This document shows, one piece after another, positions 34,048 through 42,743 of a stretch of 64,000 bases of DNA. The stretch spans positions 114,315-178,314 of the forward strand of contig JBIKNF010000003.1 of assembly GCA_044358835.1 (NCBI GenBank). Reading direction: 5' to 3'. Made by a program: the position numbers and the translations under genes. This DNA is from JAJTHC01 sp044358835. Its GTDB lineage: Bacteria > Cyanobacteriota > Vampirovibrionia > Vampirovibrionales > JAJTHC01. Below the pieces are notes generated by a model. It did not search any database. It was not told the origin of the DNA and saw only the letters and a list, made by a program, of their open reading frames with translations. Within the stretch, counting starts at the first letter, position 1; every line of letters begins with the position of its first letter.

Positions 34048-34893
34048 ATGATGTTTTTTCCGCCGAATGTAGAATTACTCTTGAAGCTTGCCCTAGAAGA
34101 AGACTTGGGGCAGGGCGATGTGTTGGGAGCTTCCTTGCAAGATACGTTGGGGGACCTTCAAGCGCGTTTTCACATCATGCCTCGTCAAGCGGGCGTGTTA
34201 AGTGGCTTAAACGCCGTAGAAGCCCTGATTCGCTTGGGAGGATTCAAGGTGAAGTTGAAGCCTTTTTTGGCGGATGGCGCCGTTTTTGACGTGTATGAGC
34301 CCATTGCGGAACTTCACGGCACGCTGTTGGATGTATTGGCCTTAGAACGCAGTGCCTTAAACGTGTTACAACAGCTCAGTGGGGTGGCAACCCTCACCCA
34401 CGCCTTTGTTCAAGCGCTACAGGGAACGTCCACCAAAGTGGTGCATACCCGAAAAACAGTGGGGGGCTGGCGTTTTTTGCAACAGCAGGCCGTCTTGCAT
34501 GGGGGGGGAGGCTCGCATCGTTATAATTTAAGCCACACGGCCATGCTGAAAGACACCCTCATTCAATCGGTGGCCCTTCCCTTGAATGAGATCACGGCGA
34601 AGGTGCGTCAACGCTTGGCCCATACCGCGAAACTAGAAATTGAATGCGATCAGTTGGCACAAGTGCCGTTGGCTTTAGAAGCCAAGGCCGAGGTCATTTT
34701 GTTGGACAACATGACCCTAGAAGAAGTTCAAGAAGCGGTCCGGCTGATTGGCGGGCAAGCCGTTGTTGAAGTTTCGGGGGGCATTACGCTGGCCAACGTC
34801 AAGGCTTACGCTCAAACGGGGGTGGATGTCATTTCCACCAGTCAAATCACGCTGGCGGCCCCTCCCATTGATCTGGGTTTAGATGCGATATAG
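34048..34893 (+). CDS. nadC: Nicotinate-nucleotide pyrophosphorylase (carboxylating)
   Basis: NadC converts quinolinate and PRPP to nicotinate mononucleotide in NAD synthesis. The 281 residues have ALEEDLGQGDV, LERSALNVLQQLSGVATLT, VVHTRKTVGGWRFLQQQAVLHGGG (phosphoribosyl-binding; eight consecutive G at 34501-34508), IECDQLAQ, LLDNMTLEEVQEAV and VSGGITLANVKAYAQTGVDVIST. Its 3' end overlaps the convergent glcF gene by 47 bp, so the two transcripts are antisense to each other at their ends. Confidence 0.95.
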   Translation: MMFFPPNVELLLKLALEEDLGQGDVLGASLQDTLGDLQARFHIMPRQAGVLSGLNAVEALIRLGGFKVKLKPFLADGAVFDVYEPIAELHGTLLDVLALERSALNVLQQLSGVATLTHAFVQALQGTSTKVVHTRKTVGGWRFLQQQAVLHGGGGSHRYNLSHTAMLKDTLIQSVALPLNEITAKVRQRLAHTAKLEIECDQLAQVPLALEAKAEVILLDNMTLEEVQEAVRLIGGQAVVEVSGGITLANVKAYAQTGVDVISTSQITLAAPPIDLGLDAI

Positions 34894-36157
34894 AACCCCC
34901 TAAGGCTTGGCTTAACACTTGCATGGGATGCAAAACCGCTATTTGGGCGGTGGGGGCATATACGGCCAGTGATGCTTTTAGCTGAATGAGGCATCCGGGA
35001 TTACCCACGACCACCACATCCGCGCCTGTGGCCAAAAGGGCTTGCACCTTTTCCTGTGCAATTTTTTGGGCCAGTTCAGGGTGTTCTAAATTATAGATGC
35101 CCGCACTACCACAGCAACTGCTCTCACCCGCCAAGGGAACCAGCGTAAGGTGTTTAACCTGCTTAAGCAAGTGTAAAGGTTCACTGCCAATGCCTTGGCC
35201 GTGTAGGAGATGACAAGACGCCTGATACGTCACCACCAGAGGCGTGGGCAAGGCTAAATCAGGCAAGCGCTCGTGATGTTTTTCTATAAATGCATGAATG
35301 TCTTCAGTGGCGGCGGCCAGTTCGCTGAGCACGGGGTGGAGTTCGTTTAAGCCAAGCGTTTGGCCCACATGGGCATAGGCTTTGAGCATGGCGCCACAGC
35401 CCCCCGCGTTAGAAAGCGTGATTTTGGGGGGGGAGGTTCCCCACGCGCGGGCATTTTCCTTCAAGCAGGCCTGCGTTTCTTGCGCAAGCCCATGATGAGA
35501 CGCCAACGCCCCACAACAGCCTAGCGGGCTTTTCGTGATCGTAAAGCCCATTGCACTAAGAACATGGACACACGCATTATGCACGTCAGGCATCAGGTGT
35601 TTCATCACACAGCCCAAGTGTAAGGCCAGTTCGGCATCCGCATCCACCCGCCTTAAACAAGGTTCAAGCGGTTCTTGGACGTTTGGGAGCCAAAAGCGGG
35701 TTTTTTGTCGTACCCAGTTAGGCCACCAGGCGGCTTGCACCATCGAGCGAAGGCCTAAGGCATTACCCAGTTGCATGGCTTGTACGATCAGGTTCAACAG
35801 CGCGTCTTGCTTGACGATGGCTTGCATCGTTTGCGCCAAGCGACTAAAACGCCCGAGCCCCTTGGCGTGCATGGCCAAACGGCCGGCTTCTAACACGTCG
35901 TGATACTTCACTTGAGACGGACAGGCCGTTTCACACGCCAAACAGCCCAAGCAACTTTCAAGGGCAGGGGCCAGATCGGCCAGCGGTAAACGCCCTTCAT
36001 GCACGGCTTGACTGAGGTGGATGCGCCCTCGCGGGCTTTGGGATTCATCACCAGTGTGGACGTAAGTTGGGCAGGCACTGAGGCACATGCCACAATGAAT
36101 GCAGGCTTCAAAGGCTTTTTCAAGGGGCGTGATGGGGGGCTTAGGCGTGGTCGGCAT
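34847..36157 (-). CDS. glcF: Glycolate oxidase iron-sulfur subunit
   Basis: GlcF is the electron-transfer subunit of glycolate dehydrogenase (GlcDEF). It has two 4Fe-4S motifs, CIHCGMCLSACP (about 18-29) and CLGCLACETACP (about 68-79), followed by two cysteine-rich CCG domains with GCCGALASHHG and SSCCGSAGIYN. The length of about 436 residues is typical. I chose ATG 36157, with GAGGTG 4-5 bases upstream; it overlaps the end of glcE by 17 bp. Glycolate is a classic algal exudate, which fits a cell living on or with algae. Confidence 0.9.
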   Translation of the reverse strand: MPTTPKPPITPLEKAFEACIHCGMCLSACPTYVHTGDESQSPRGRIHLSQAVHEGRLPLADLAPALESCLGCLACETACPSQVKYHDVLEAGRLAMHAKGLGRFSRLAQTMQAIVKQDALLNLIVQAMQLGNALGLRSMVQAAWWPNWVRQKTRFWLPNVQEPLEPCLRRVDADAELALHLGCVMKHLMPDVHNACVHVLSAMGFTITKSPLGCCGALASHHGLAQETQACLKENARAWGTSPPKITLSNAGGCGAMLKAYAHVGQTLGLNELHPVLSELAAATEDIHAFIEKHHERLPDLALPTPLVVTYQASCHLLHGQGIGSEPLHLLKQVKHLTLVPLAGESSCCGSAGIYNLEHPELAQKIAQEKVQALLATGADVVVVGNPGCLIQLKASLAVYAPTAQIAVLHPMQVLSQALGGSISHLNPDQWEGPPA

Positions 36158-37049
36158 GGTACACCTCTTCATCAAAGTAGGGGGAACGCAGTTGGTGAGG
36201 GGCAATCCCCCACGCACGACGCAAGTCCCGCCACTGTTGCCACAAGGCTTGGGGGAGTTGGGCTGGCCACGACGATGCCTCTTCCCCTGCCCACAAGGGA
36301 GCCAATGGGGCTGTAAATGCTTGATCCTGCTCGTTTAAAGGGAGTCCCACAAAGCAGGTCTCTAGCAGTTCATCGCTTCCTTGCCAGGTGAGATAGGCGG
36401 TTTCTTCATGATAGATCAAGGCGTTTAAGCCGGTAGGGGGGGCCATTTTGAGTTTTTCTTGGAGTAAGTGAAACGCGGGGTGCGGGGTCTTCCAGCGGAA
36501 ATGGCGTTGTGGCTCTTTGGGCAAGGGGGCTGTTCTTAAACAGACCCCAATGGGGAGGCCCAGCGTGCCGTGAAAGCCTAAGTGCAGACGGTGCAAGTCA
36601 TAGCCTGTCACATTTTTCAGGACTCTTCCGCCTGAACTGATGATTTGTCCTTGAATATTCAACCAATGCAAGCCCAGCACGCACTGACGCAGGGGCATTT
36701 GCCACGCATCCGACGCTAAAGCGGGGGCGTAGACCACGGCTTGGGCCAGCGTCCAATGGGGGGGGAAGTTCACATGGAGCGTTTGAGCGTGCATGGCCAA
36801 GTGGGCGTGTAGTTGGGCCAGCGTCCAGTGGGTGGGGAAGTACGCCACGAATTCTTCGGGCCAGTGGTGGAAGGCCCCTTCGTTGTATTCTTCTTGAGTG
36901 TGAACGACGTGAGACCAGACGTCAAACACAGTGGCCACAGGCGGTAGAAAGGGCGAGGCCACCGCCACGGCTTGCTGATGCACGGCGTCTTGAAAGGCGC
37001 GTTGTGCGGGGGCGCTTAGCGGTTGACGTGGGGGCAGAGAGGTCGTCAT
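36141..37049 (-). CDS. glcE: Glycolate oxidase FAD-binding subunit
   Basis: GlcE is a small flavin-binding partner of GlcD. The 302-residue product has a degenerate FAD-binding PCMH region ending in ISSGGRVLKNVTGYDLHRLHLGFHGTLGLPIG, the best conserved GlcE/GlcD motif, and a C-terminal half with no clear motif. It overlaps and precedes glcF in one operon. The catalytic subunit GlcD is not in the window. The gene is His/Trp-rich and its N-terminal third is not well conserved. Confidence 0.82.
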   Translation of the reverse strand: MTTSLPPRQPLSAPAQRAFQDAVHQQAVAVASPFLPPVATVFDVWSHVVHTQEEYNEGAFHHWPEEFVAYFPTHWTLAQLHAHLAMHAQTLHVNFPPHWTLAQAVVYAPALASDAWQMPLRQCVLGLHWLNIQGQIISSGGRVLKNVTGYDLHRLHLGFHGTLGLPIGVCLRTAPLPKEPQRHFRWKTPHPAFHLLQEKLKMAPPTGLNALIYHEETAYLTWQGSDELLETCFVGLPLNEQDQAFTAPLAPLWAGEEASSWPAQLPQALWQQWRDLRRAWGIAPHQLRSPYFDEEVYHADHA

Positions 37050-37108
37050 CAGGGGGGCCTTGTGCTTTTGTGGGGGCTTGTGCTAAGCCCAGTGTAACAC
37101 AAAGTCGA

Positions 37109-37292
37109 TGTAACAATTTAGGGTACAACGTGCTTGTGTGGCGTGAACAACGTACCATCTGGGCACACCTTGAAAAAGCAATCGTTTCTCCCTCTCCTGC
37201 ATGCCAACTTGTGACGGGTAATACAGTTATGCCGTCTAATACTTTTTCTAATCCAAGCCAAAACAGTAGGAGGTGAGGCTCCTACTGTTTTT
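37109..37292 (+). ncRNA. Possible small RNA with strong terminator
   Basis: The 338-bp gap 37050-37387 has TGTAACAAT at 37109-37117 and, 150 bp on, an intrinsic terminator (AAACAGTAGGAG / CTCCTACTGTTT, 37261-37290, then T-run). No good ORF lies between. The terminator would also work leftward only poorly. The layout suggests a transcript of about 150-180 nt. A 48-codon frame starting at a GTG near 37132 and ending in the terminator stem is an alternative reading. Confidence 0.35.
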
Positions 37293-37294
37293 GG
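37261..37294 (+). terminator. Intrinsic terminator in the gap between glcE and gene 37388-38167
   Basis: A 12-bp perfect stem with the 6-base loop GTGAGG followed by TTTTT. Confidence 0.75.
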
Positions 37295-37387
37295 CGATGG
37301 GTCTAACAGACATTTTGTTAAGCTAGGGATAAAGGGCAAGAGGCTCTATTTTTTCGCAAGAGCACCACTAGGCTTTATTTCCTGAAA

Positions 37388-38167
37388 CTAACCTAAGATC
37401 TTAAAATTTCCTGTAGCGTGAGCCATATTCACTTTTCTAAGCCAATCGTTTTGATTAAGAGCTTGATGCGTTTGATCGAATATACCTTTTAAGGTCTGTT
37501 TTGATGATTCATCCTCAGACTGTAATTTTTCTATAAATGCATTAAATTCACTAACCGTGACTTCTCCATTGGCATTACCTAAAATATCAGCTGTATATAA
37601 AGCTGAAAGTCGTTCTTCTGGGCCAGTCTTACCATTGGGGGCTAAAATTTTGTCAATAACGGAGCCTGTATTCACGTTTACTTTACTGTCAAAACGTGTT
37701 TGCCAGTCCGTAAATTGTTTGGCCTGCTCATCGGTTCTACGTGGTAGATATTTGCCATTAAGGTCTTCATTAATTTTTCCTGGTAATTGTTGAACATCTT
37801 TAGGTGACCTAAGACTTTGAAAAATGGTAGTATTCCCTTTAAATATGACTTTATCATTTGAAATCTCAGCAGGTTTTACTTGCTCTGGAGCTGGAAACTC
37901 TGGAGCTATAAAAGCTGGAGAAGGGGACGCGTCATTTTTAGCAAGTAATAATACAATCAGCTTTATTAAGAGTGTTATTGTATTAGAATCATTAGTTGAA
38001 GCTGTATCAGATTTTAAAGCGGAAGTAGCTTTTTCATTAGGCAGAGTGGCATTAACTGGCGACATAGGCAAAATTGTATTGGCATTAGAACTATTATATC
38101 GGGGCACTTGTCTCATTTGTCCCATTCTAATCAATCCCAACATACTTGTGCTAAGGTTATTTGTCAT
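37388..38167 (-). CDS. Unknown AT-rich protein with one hydrophobic segment
   Basis: The 259-residue product has no recognised domain. The N-terminal 55 residues are polar and Asn/Ser-rich without a signal peptide. One hydrophobic segment (TITLLIKLIVLLLA, about 63-76) is followed by a Pro/Ala-rich linker and a globular C-terminal part. There, ADILGNANGEVTVSEFNAFIEKL resembles a single EF-hand loop but with poor calcium ligands at some positions. The DNA is much more AT-rich than its neighbours. A TGTAACA motif lies about 90 bp upstream in gene orientation, as for other unknown genes here. Confidence 0.65.
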   Translation of the reverse strand: MTNNLSTSMLGLIRMGQMRQVPRYNSSNANTILPMSPVNATLPNEKATSALKSDTASTNDSNTITLLIKLIVLLLAKNDASPSPAFIAPEFPAPEQVKPAEISNDKVIFKGNTTIFQSLRSPKDVQQLPGKINEDLNGKYLPRRTDEQAKQFTDWQTRFDSKVNVNTGSVIDKILAPNGKTGPEERLSALYTADILGNANGEVTVSEFNAFIEKLQSEDESSKQTLKGIFDQTHQALNQNDWLRKVNMAHATGNFKILG

Positions 38168-38251
38168 AAATCTAGTTTCCCTATTTATTTAATCTTGATA
38201 GGTCCCCGAATCGTCTCTTCAATAAACGAAAATTCTAAAGAAGAATTGCTT

Positions 38252-38260
38252 CATGTTACA
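38252..38260 (-). promoter_or_regulatory. TGTAACATG motif upstream of gene 37388-38167
   Basis: TGTAACATG in gene orientation, preceded by GTATCAAAAT as at 3664 and 6660. A TAGAAT lies about 18 bp further downstream and could be a -10 box. Confidence 0.4.
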
Positions 38261-38457
38261 ATTTTGATACAGAAAAATGCCCAAAAGTGTGATTCGTGTC
38301 ATTATTGACGGGATGAAGGGGCGTTTGATATTAAACCACCGTCATTATCGGCAGTAACCTCCGATTTTCCTCCCAATAACACACACGATCCCGTTGCCAA
38401 TTAACCCCAACCCTCCTCGGGGGGAGAGGGGGTAATAACGATCAAGCAACTGGGGGG

Positions 38458-39246
38458 CTAGCCCTTCAACACCGCCACGGCGTCCCAATTGAGTCGGGCC
38501 AAGTTAGTACGGAGCTGGTCTTGATACTGCAAATGCCAGTCCGCATCGCTTGAAAAATACGGTAAGCGCCCCAAAAACAGCCAACTCGGGTTGTTCACCA
38601 ACCACCCCTGCCAAGATTCATCCAAACTCGAACGAGGCGGGGCTTGGGTCATCAGCACATTCAAGGAATGCCATTGCCCTAAACACGTAAACGCGTACAG
38701 GGTGTCGGTGTCCGCCACTTGTGTGGGGGTGGTCAAGTAAATCAGGTTCACATTCAAGTGGGGCAATAGGGCTTCTACCAAGCTCACATCGCTCACATTC
38801 ATCACCACATACCGAAAGTTCTTCGCCAGCAATCGAGGCCACCCGTATCGCAAGGCTTTTTGAATGACGGCATCCGCAAGCAGGGCATCCGTGGCTTCAA
38901 TCAGGTGGGCGTCTTGCTGGCTGGGGTAAAGGCTCAAGCCTTCATGCACCCCTTGAATCGTGTAAGGCGTTTCCGCCAAGTGCCAGTCCACTTCAGCGCT
39001 GGGGGTCACCTTATTGGCCTGCCACTGCACCAAGGTTTCATACAAGGACGCCCCTTGAAACGCCTTGAGCGAGGCTTCGCCTTTTAGCTTGCGTAAAATG
39101 CCACAATCCACGGTGGTGTCCACCCACAGCGTGGGTTGTTGGCAATGTTGCATGAGGCTAAAAAGCCCTTCAATAAAGGTGGATTTCCCGCTGCCGGTTT
39201 CCCCCGCCACCACCAGTACGCTAGTTAGGCCTTTATCGTTTGCCAT
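38458..39246 (-). CDS. P-loop ATPase of unknown role
   Basis: A 262-residue soluble protein with a Walker A motif GETGSGKST (15-23) after the beta strand TSVLVVA. PTLWVDTTVDCGIL (about 38-51) resembles the second strand of SIMIBI/MinD-like ATPases, and RYVVMNVSD with LIYLTTPT (about 145-175) could be Walker B and the following strand. It is too divergent to assign a partner. Not linked to neighbours by function; it is divergent from the methyltransferase-like gene at 39350. Confidence 0.65.
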   Translation of the reverse strand: MANDKGLTSVLVVAGETGSGKSTFIEGLFSLMQHCQQPTLWVDTTVDCGILRKLKGEASLKAFQGASLYETLVQWQANKVTPSAEVDWHLAETPYTIQGVHEGLSLYPSQQDAHLIEATDALLADAVIQKALRYGWPRLLAKNFRYVVMNVSDVSLVEALLPHLNVNLIYLTTPTQVADTDTLYAFTCLGQWHSLNVLMTQAPPRSSLDESWQGWLVNNPSWLFLGRLPYFSSDADWHLQYQDQLRTNLARLNWDAVAVLKG

Positions 39247-39349
39247 GTGAACCGATTGTGGACATCCGAAAACCTTTTATCCCACTTATGATATAGTCTT
39301 ATTGTAAGCTTTTTGAAGACTTTTGGTCAAATGGGGAAACACTACTTCG

Positions 39350-40201
39350 ATGTTCGACCTGCTTCACTGGAAAATCCGCCAAGCCCTCTGCCCCTTCAAA
39401 CGAAGCGTCTCGCCTGAACAATGGTTGATGAACTTGGATGCCTTAAGCTACACCGAGCCGTCGAACCCTGATTTAACCCTCCGTCAAACGCAGTTGTTAG
39501 AAGCGTATCCTCACTTTAAGGACTTGCCTGCTTCGTGGGCGTGGGTGAAGCTTGAATCCCTCTACCAGTTGGATCAAATCGCTCGTTTACTCGAAATACA
39601 TCCGATACCGCAAGCGAAAACCTGCCATTGGGTGGATGTTGGCTCTAAAAACGGGGCTACTTTAGGGGCTTGTGTTGCGGTGGCGGCTCAATTGGGCGAA
39701 AAAGCACAGGTCACAGGGCTTGAAATGGACCCGTTTCGCTATTATTTAGACGGCTACACCCGAGGCGATTATGCTCGTGGATTGGTGCAAGCCTTTGCCG
39801 AAACCCCAGCTTTAAAAGCCTTGGGGACGCTCGATTTTGTCGAAAGCGATGTGAACGACTATGCCCAAACGCCTCCTGCCTCGGCTGATGTAGTGAGCTG
39901 TTTTTTGCCCTTTGTGCTAGAAAAAGAACATACGGCGTGGGGCTTGCCAAAGCAGGCGTTTGATCCGCAGGCCTTTTTTAGGGGGGTGTGGGACTTGCTC
40001 AAATCGAACGGCTTTTTACTCATCAGCAATTTAAGTGACGCTGAAGTCCACGCCCAACGCCAAATTTTAGACGCCCTAGAAGCCCAGTTGCCTGAAGGGC
40101 AAGGCCTCCTTCGTCATGTAGAGGCTTTAGAAGTCGAAACCCGTTTTATGAGATGTGCCGAAGAAAGAAGGTTCCTATGGATGCTTCAAAAAATAGTTTA
40201 A
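39350..40201 (+). CDS. SAM-dependent methyltransferase-like protein
   Basis: The 283-residue product has a Rossmann-type motif I, HWVDVGSKNGATLGACVAVA, followed by VTGLEMDPFRYYLD (motif II acidic residue) and DFVESDVNDYA, VVSCFLPFVL and LLKSNGFLLISNLSD, the usual order in class I methyltransferases. The substrate is unknown. The start at ATG 39350 is preferred over an upstream TTG. The 3' end overlaps the rdgB start by 25 bp, so the two are co-transcribed. Confidence 0.65.
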   Translation: MFDLLHWKIRQALCPFKRSVSPEQWLMNLDALSYTEPSNPDLTLRQTQLLEAYPHFKDLPASWAWVKLESLYQLDQIARLLEIHPIPQAKTCHWVDVGSKNGATLGACVAVAAQLGEKAQVTGLEMDPFRYYLDGYTRGDYARGLVQAFAETPALKALGTLDFVESDVNDYAQTPPASADVVSCFLPFVLEKEHTAWGLPKQAFDPQAFFRGVWDLLKSNGFLLISNLSDAEVHAQRQILDALEAQLPEGQGLLRHVEALEVETRFMRCAEERRFLWMLQKIV

Positions 40202-40848
40202 ATAAACGTCTAACGATTTTACTGGCCAGTGGCAATCGGCATAAGGTCGAAGAAATTCAGGCGTTTTTTCAAGCATCTGGTTTAGACCTCACCGTTTTGC
40301 CTGCCACCCATTTAGACGGCTTAGAAGAACATGCCCCCACGTTTTTAGGCAATGCGGAAATAAAGGCGCAATTTGTGCAAGCCGAAGCCCACGCCAAGCA
40401 AGCCACCTTCACCCTTGGGGACGATTCTGGCTTCATCGTCGAAGCCTTAGCAGGGCATCAGGGCTTGGCGGATTTCCCTGGGGTCTGGTCGAATCGCTGG
40501 CTTGAAGGCGAGCCGCCTCATGCGGATCGTTGCAAGGGGATTTACGACTTGCTGGGGGAAACTCTTCAACGGCAGGCGCGGTTTGTGTGTGCGATGTCGT
40601 TGATTGAAGTGGCGACTGGCGAGGTTTTTTCGGTTGAAGGGGTCTGTCCCTTGTGGATCCGTTCAGACGGGGCGCTTGTCGGTTCCAGCGGCTTTGGCTA
40701 TGATCCGATGGTGCATTATGTGGATGAGCAAGGCAAGGTGTCTCCACACACGATGGCAGAATTGAGTATGGCTGAAAAAACAGCGATTAGCCATCGGGGG
40801 CGTGCCTTGAATCAGCTTAGGGCTTATTTAGACGATTTTAATCGTTAG
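40177..40848 (+). CDS. rdgB: Non-canonical purine NTP pyrophosphatase, RdgB/HAM1 family
   Basis: RdgB removes dITP/XTP from the nucleotide pool. The 223 residues have LLASGNRHKVEEIQ (substrate-binding), TLGDDSGFIVEALAG (catalytic acidic residues), FPGVWSNRW, SSGFGYDPMVH and EKTAISHRGRALNQL, matching the family throughout. ATG 40177 lies inside the preceding methyltransferase-like gene, with AAGAAGG upstream. The 3' end overlaps the convergent lpxD by 11 bp. Confidence 0.93.
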   Translation: MDASKNSLNKRLTILLASGNRHKVEEIQAFFQASGLDLTVLPATHLDGLEEHAPTFLGNAEIKAQFVQAEAHAKQATFTLGDDSGFIVEALAGHQGLADFPGVWSNRWLEGEPPHADRCKGIYDLLGETLQRQARFVCAMSLIEVATGEVFSVEGVCPLWIRSDGALVGSSGFGYDPMVHYVDEQGKVSPHTMAELSMAEKTAISHRGRALNQLRAYLDDFNR

Positions 40849-42040
40849 AACCTTCTAATGATGCTTTCATCTCTTCGGGAATCATGGCGAGTAAGGCATC
40901 GATTTGGGCGGCTTTTTCTTCAAAGTCCTTGAATTTCGATTGCATGCTTTTCACGCCTTTAATGACGTCTCTTAATTTCATGATCGCCGCGATATTGGCC
41001 ATGGCTTCTTTATGAGGTAACGCCGGCACCCCAAGCATAATGGCGCCTGCATCAATGTCTCGCATGACCGCAGAACACGCCATTACAATGGCATTGTCCC
41101 CAATGTTTAAGTGGTCTCCCACCCCGACTTGCCCCGCAATCACCACGCCGTTACCGATTTTACAACTGCCCGCAATCCCCACTTGAGAGACAATCAAGCA
41201 TTGTTCACCAATACGGTTATTATGCCCAATTTGCGTGAGGTTGTCTATTTTAGTGCCTTTGCCGATGCGAGTTTCCGCCAAAGTGCCTCGATCAATACAG
41301 CTACAGGCCCCGATTTCCACCTCGTCTTCCAGCACCACTGTGCCCACACTGTTAATCCGCAAAATGGCGTCGACGTTCTGTGTGGCATCAATGGAGGCGT
41401 TCTTTTCATGGCGCGCTTCTTTGGGGGTGACGTAGCTAAAGCCATCCGCACCAATGACGGCATTGGGTTGCAAAATACAGCGCTTGCCCACTTCACAACG
41501 ATCGCCCAGTCGCACGCCCGAATACAGAATTGAACCGGCCCCGATCTGAACATTCGCCCCCACGGTGACGTTGGCATAAATCTGCACGCCCTCTTCAATC
41601 ACGCTATGTTCACCAATAGAAGCAAACGCCCCGATGCGGACGTCTTGCCCCACGCAAGCGGTGGGATGCACCCACGCTTGTGGGTGAATGCCGTCTTCTA
41701 ACATCGCACGACGTTCAAATAAATTAAGTAACACGGCCAGTGCCACACGGCTTCTGGGCACCACCAGTAACGCCACTTCCCCCGCGTTGATTTTGGCTTG
41801 AATGGTATCAGGAATGGGGAGGCTTTCTTCGGCCAAACCCAGACGCGCCCCCGCCAAAATCGCTTGCCACGCCCCTTCACTGGCAACATACGCCATGTGT
41901 GACGCTTCTTTAACCAGCGCGGGATGCACCAGGGCGGAGACCATCGTGTGGGCATTGCCTAAGGCGTACGCCCCTTCAATGGCGTGAACAAGGGCTTCTA
42001 GGGGGTATTCAACACGCGCGGGTAATGAAGACAGGGGCAT
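40838..42040 (-). CDS. lpxD: UDP-3-O-acylglucosamine N-acyltransferase
   Basis: LpxD adds the second acyl chain in lipid A synthesis. The roughly 400-residue product has an N-terminal domain that binds the uridine, then a long left-handed beta helix of hexapeptide repeats (IGEHSVIEEGVQIYANVTVGANVQIG...) and the catalytic His region NLTQIGHNNRIGE. A helical tail (about 345-400) ends it and is longer than in Escherichia coli. It implies a lipopolysaccharide outer membrane. Other lpx genes are not in the window. Confidence 0.92.
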   Translation of the reverse strand: MPLSSLPARVEYPLEALVHAIEGAYALGNAHTMVSALVHPALVKEASHMAYVASEGAWQAILAGARLGLAEESLPIPDTIQAKINAGEVALLVVPRSRVALAVLLNLFERRAMLEDGIHPQAWVHPTACVGQDVRIGAFASIGEHSVIEEGVQIYANVTVGANVQIGAGSILYSGVRLGDRCEVGKRCILQPNAVIGADGFSYVTPKEARHEKNASIDATQNVDAILRINSVGTVVLEDEVEIGACSCIDRGTLAETRIGKGTKIDNLTQIGHNNRIGEQCLIVSQVGIAGSCKIGNGVVIAGQVGVGDHLNIGDNAIVMACSAVMRDIDAGAIMLGVPALPHKEAMANIAAIMKLRDVIKGVKSMQSKFKDFEEKAAQIDALLAMIPEEMKASLEGSND

Positions 42041-42131
42041 GTCAGGGTTCCTTTACTAATGGGCATGAAAGTTCTATAAATCTACCATAAAGAAAGGGGG
42101 CGAGAAAGTCCTTTTCTCAAGAAAGAGACGC

Positions 42132-42161
42132 TTGCCTATTCATGAGTGCTTGTAGTATAAT
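42132..42161 (+). promoter_or_regulatory. Promoter of coaD
   Basis: TTGCCT (42132-42137), 18-bp spacer, perfect TATAAT (42156-42161), 32 bp before the coaD ATG. Confidence 0.6.
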
Positions 42162-42193
42162 TAACTGTGTATTAAACTATATGGGGATGCACG

Positions 42194-42682
42194 ATGACTG
42201 TTGCACTCTACCCAGGCAGTTTTGATCCCGTCACTAAAGGTCATGAAGACTTGATTCGTCGCGGTGCATGCCTGTTTGACTCACTCATCATCGCTGTGGC
42301 ACATAATCCTGCAAAACCCACTAGTTTATTCACCCCCGAAGCCCGTATGATCATGCTTAATGAAAGTATCGTCGCCATGGGGCTTCAAAACGTCACGGTT
42401 ACTTCCTTTGCGGGGTTGACTGTACACTTTGCCAAATCCGTTGGTGCGGATTGTTTGATTCGAGGTTTGAGAGTCATTTCAGATTTTGAATACGAATGTT
42501 CCATGTACCAAGCCAACGCTAAAATTAACCCCCACTTGGATACCTGCTTTATGATGCCTTCCCTTGAATTTCAGTTTTTGTCTTCTCGCTTGGTCAGAGA
42601 ACTCGCCAGCCATCATGAACCGGTAGAAGCTTATGTGTCTGCTCATGTGGCCACGGCCTTACAAAAGCTTTACCAGCCCTAA
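42194..42682 (+). CDS. coaD: Phosphopantetheine adenylyltransferase
   Basis: CoaD makes dephospho-CoA from ATP and 4'-phosphopantetheine. The 162-residue product has ALYPGSFDPVTKGHEDLIRRG with the TxGH nucleotidyl-transfer motif, CLIRGLRVISDFEYE and SLEFQFLSSRLVRELASH, which includes the SSR region. The next gene downstream, a coiled-coil protein, is the usual neighbour in cyanobacteria. Confidence 0.95.
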   Translation: MTVALYPGSFDPVTKGHEDLIRRGACLFDSLIIAVAHNPAKPTSLFTPEARMIMLNESIVAMGLQNVTVTSFAGLTVHFAKSVGADCLIRGLRVISDFEYECSMYQANAKINPHLDTCFMMPSLEFQFLSSRLVRELASHHEPVEAYVSAHVATALQKLYQP

Positions 42683-42743
42683 TGCTTCATCCCCCCCCCC
42701 GCTACACCACCTCGTTCAACACGTTTAAAAGGAGATTATTTCA

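Noticed and set aside
37004..37276. 90-codon frame ending in the terminator stem
   Set aside because: First part is antisense to glcE; no ribosome site. Kept only as an alternative reading of the small RNA region.
37388..38167. Calcium-binding EF-hand protein
   Set aside because: Only one loop-like stretch and several ligand positions are wrong; kept as unknown.
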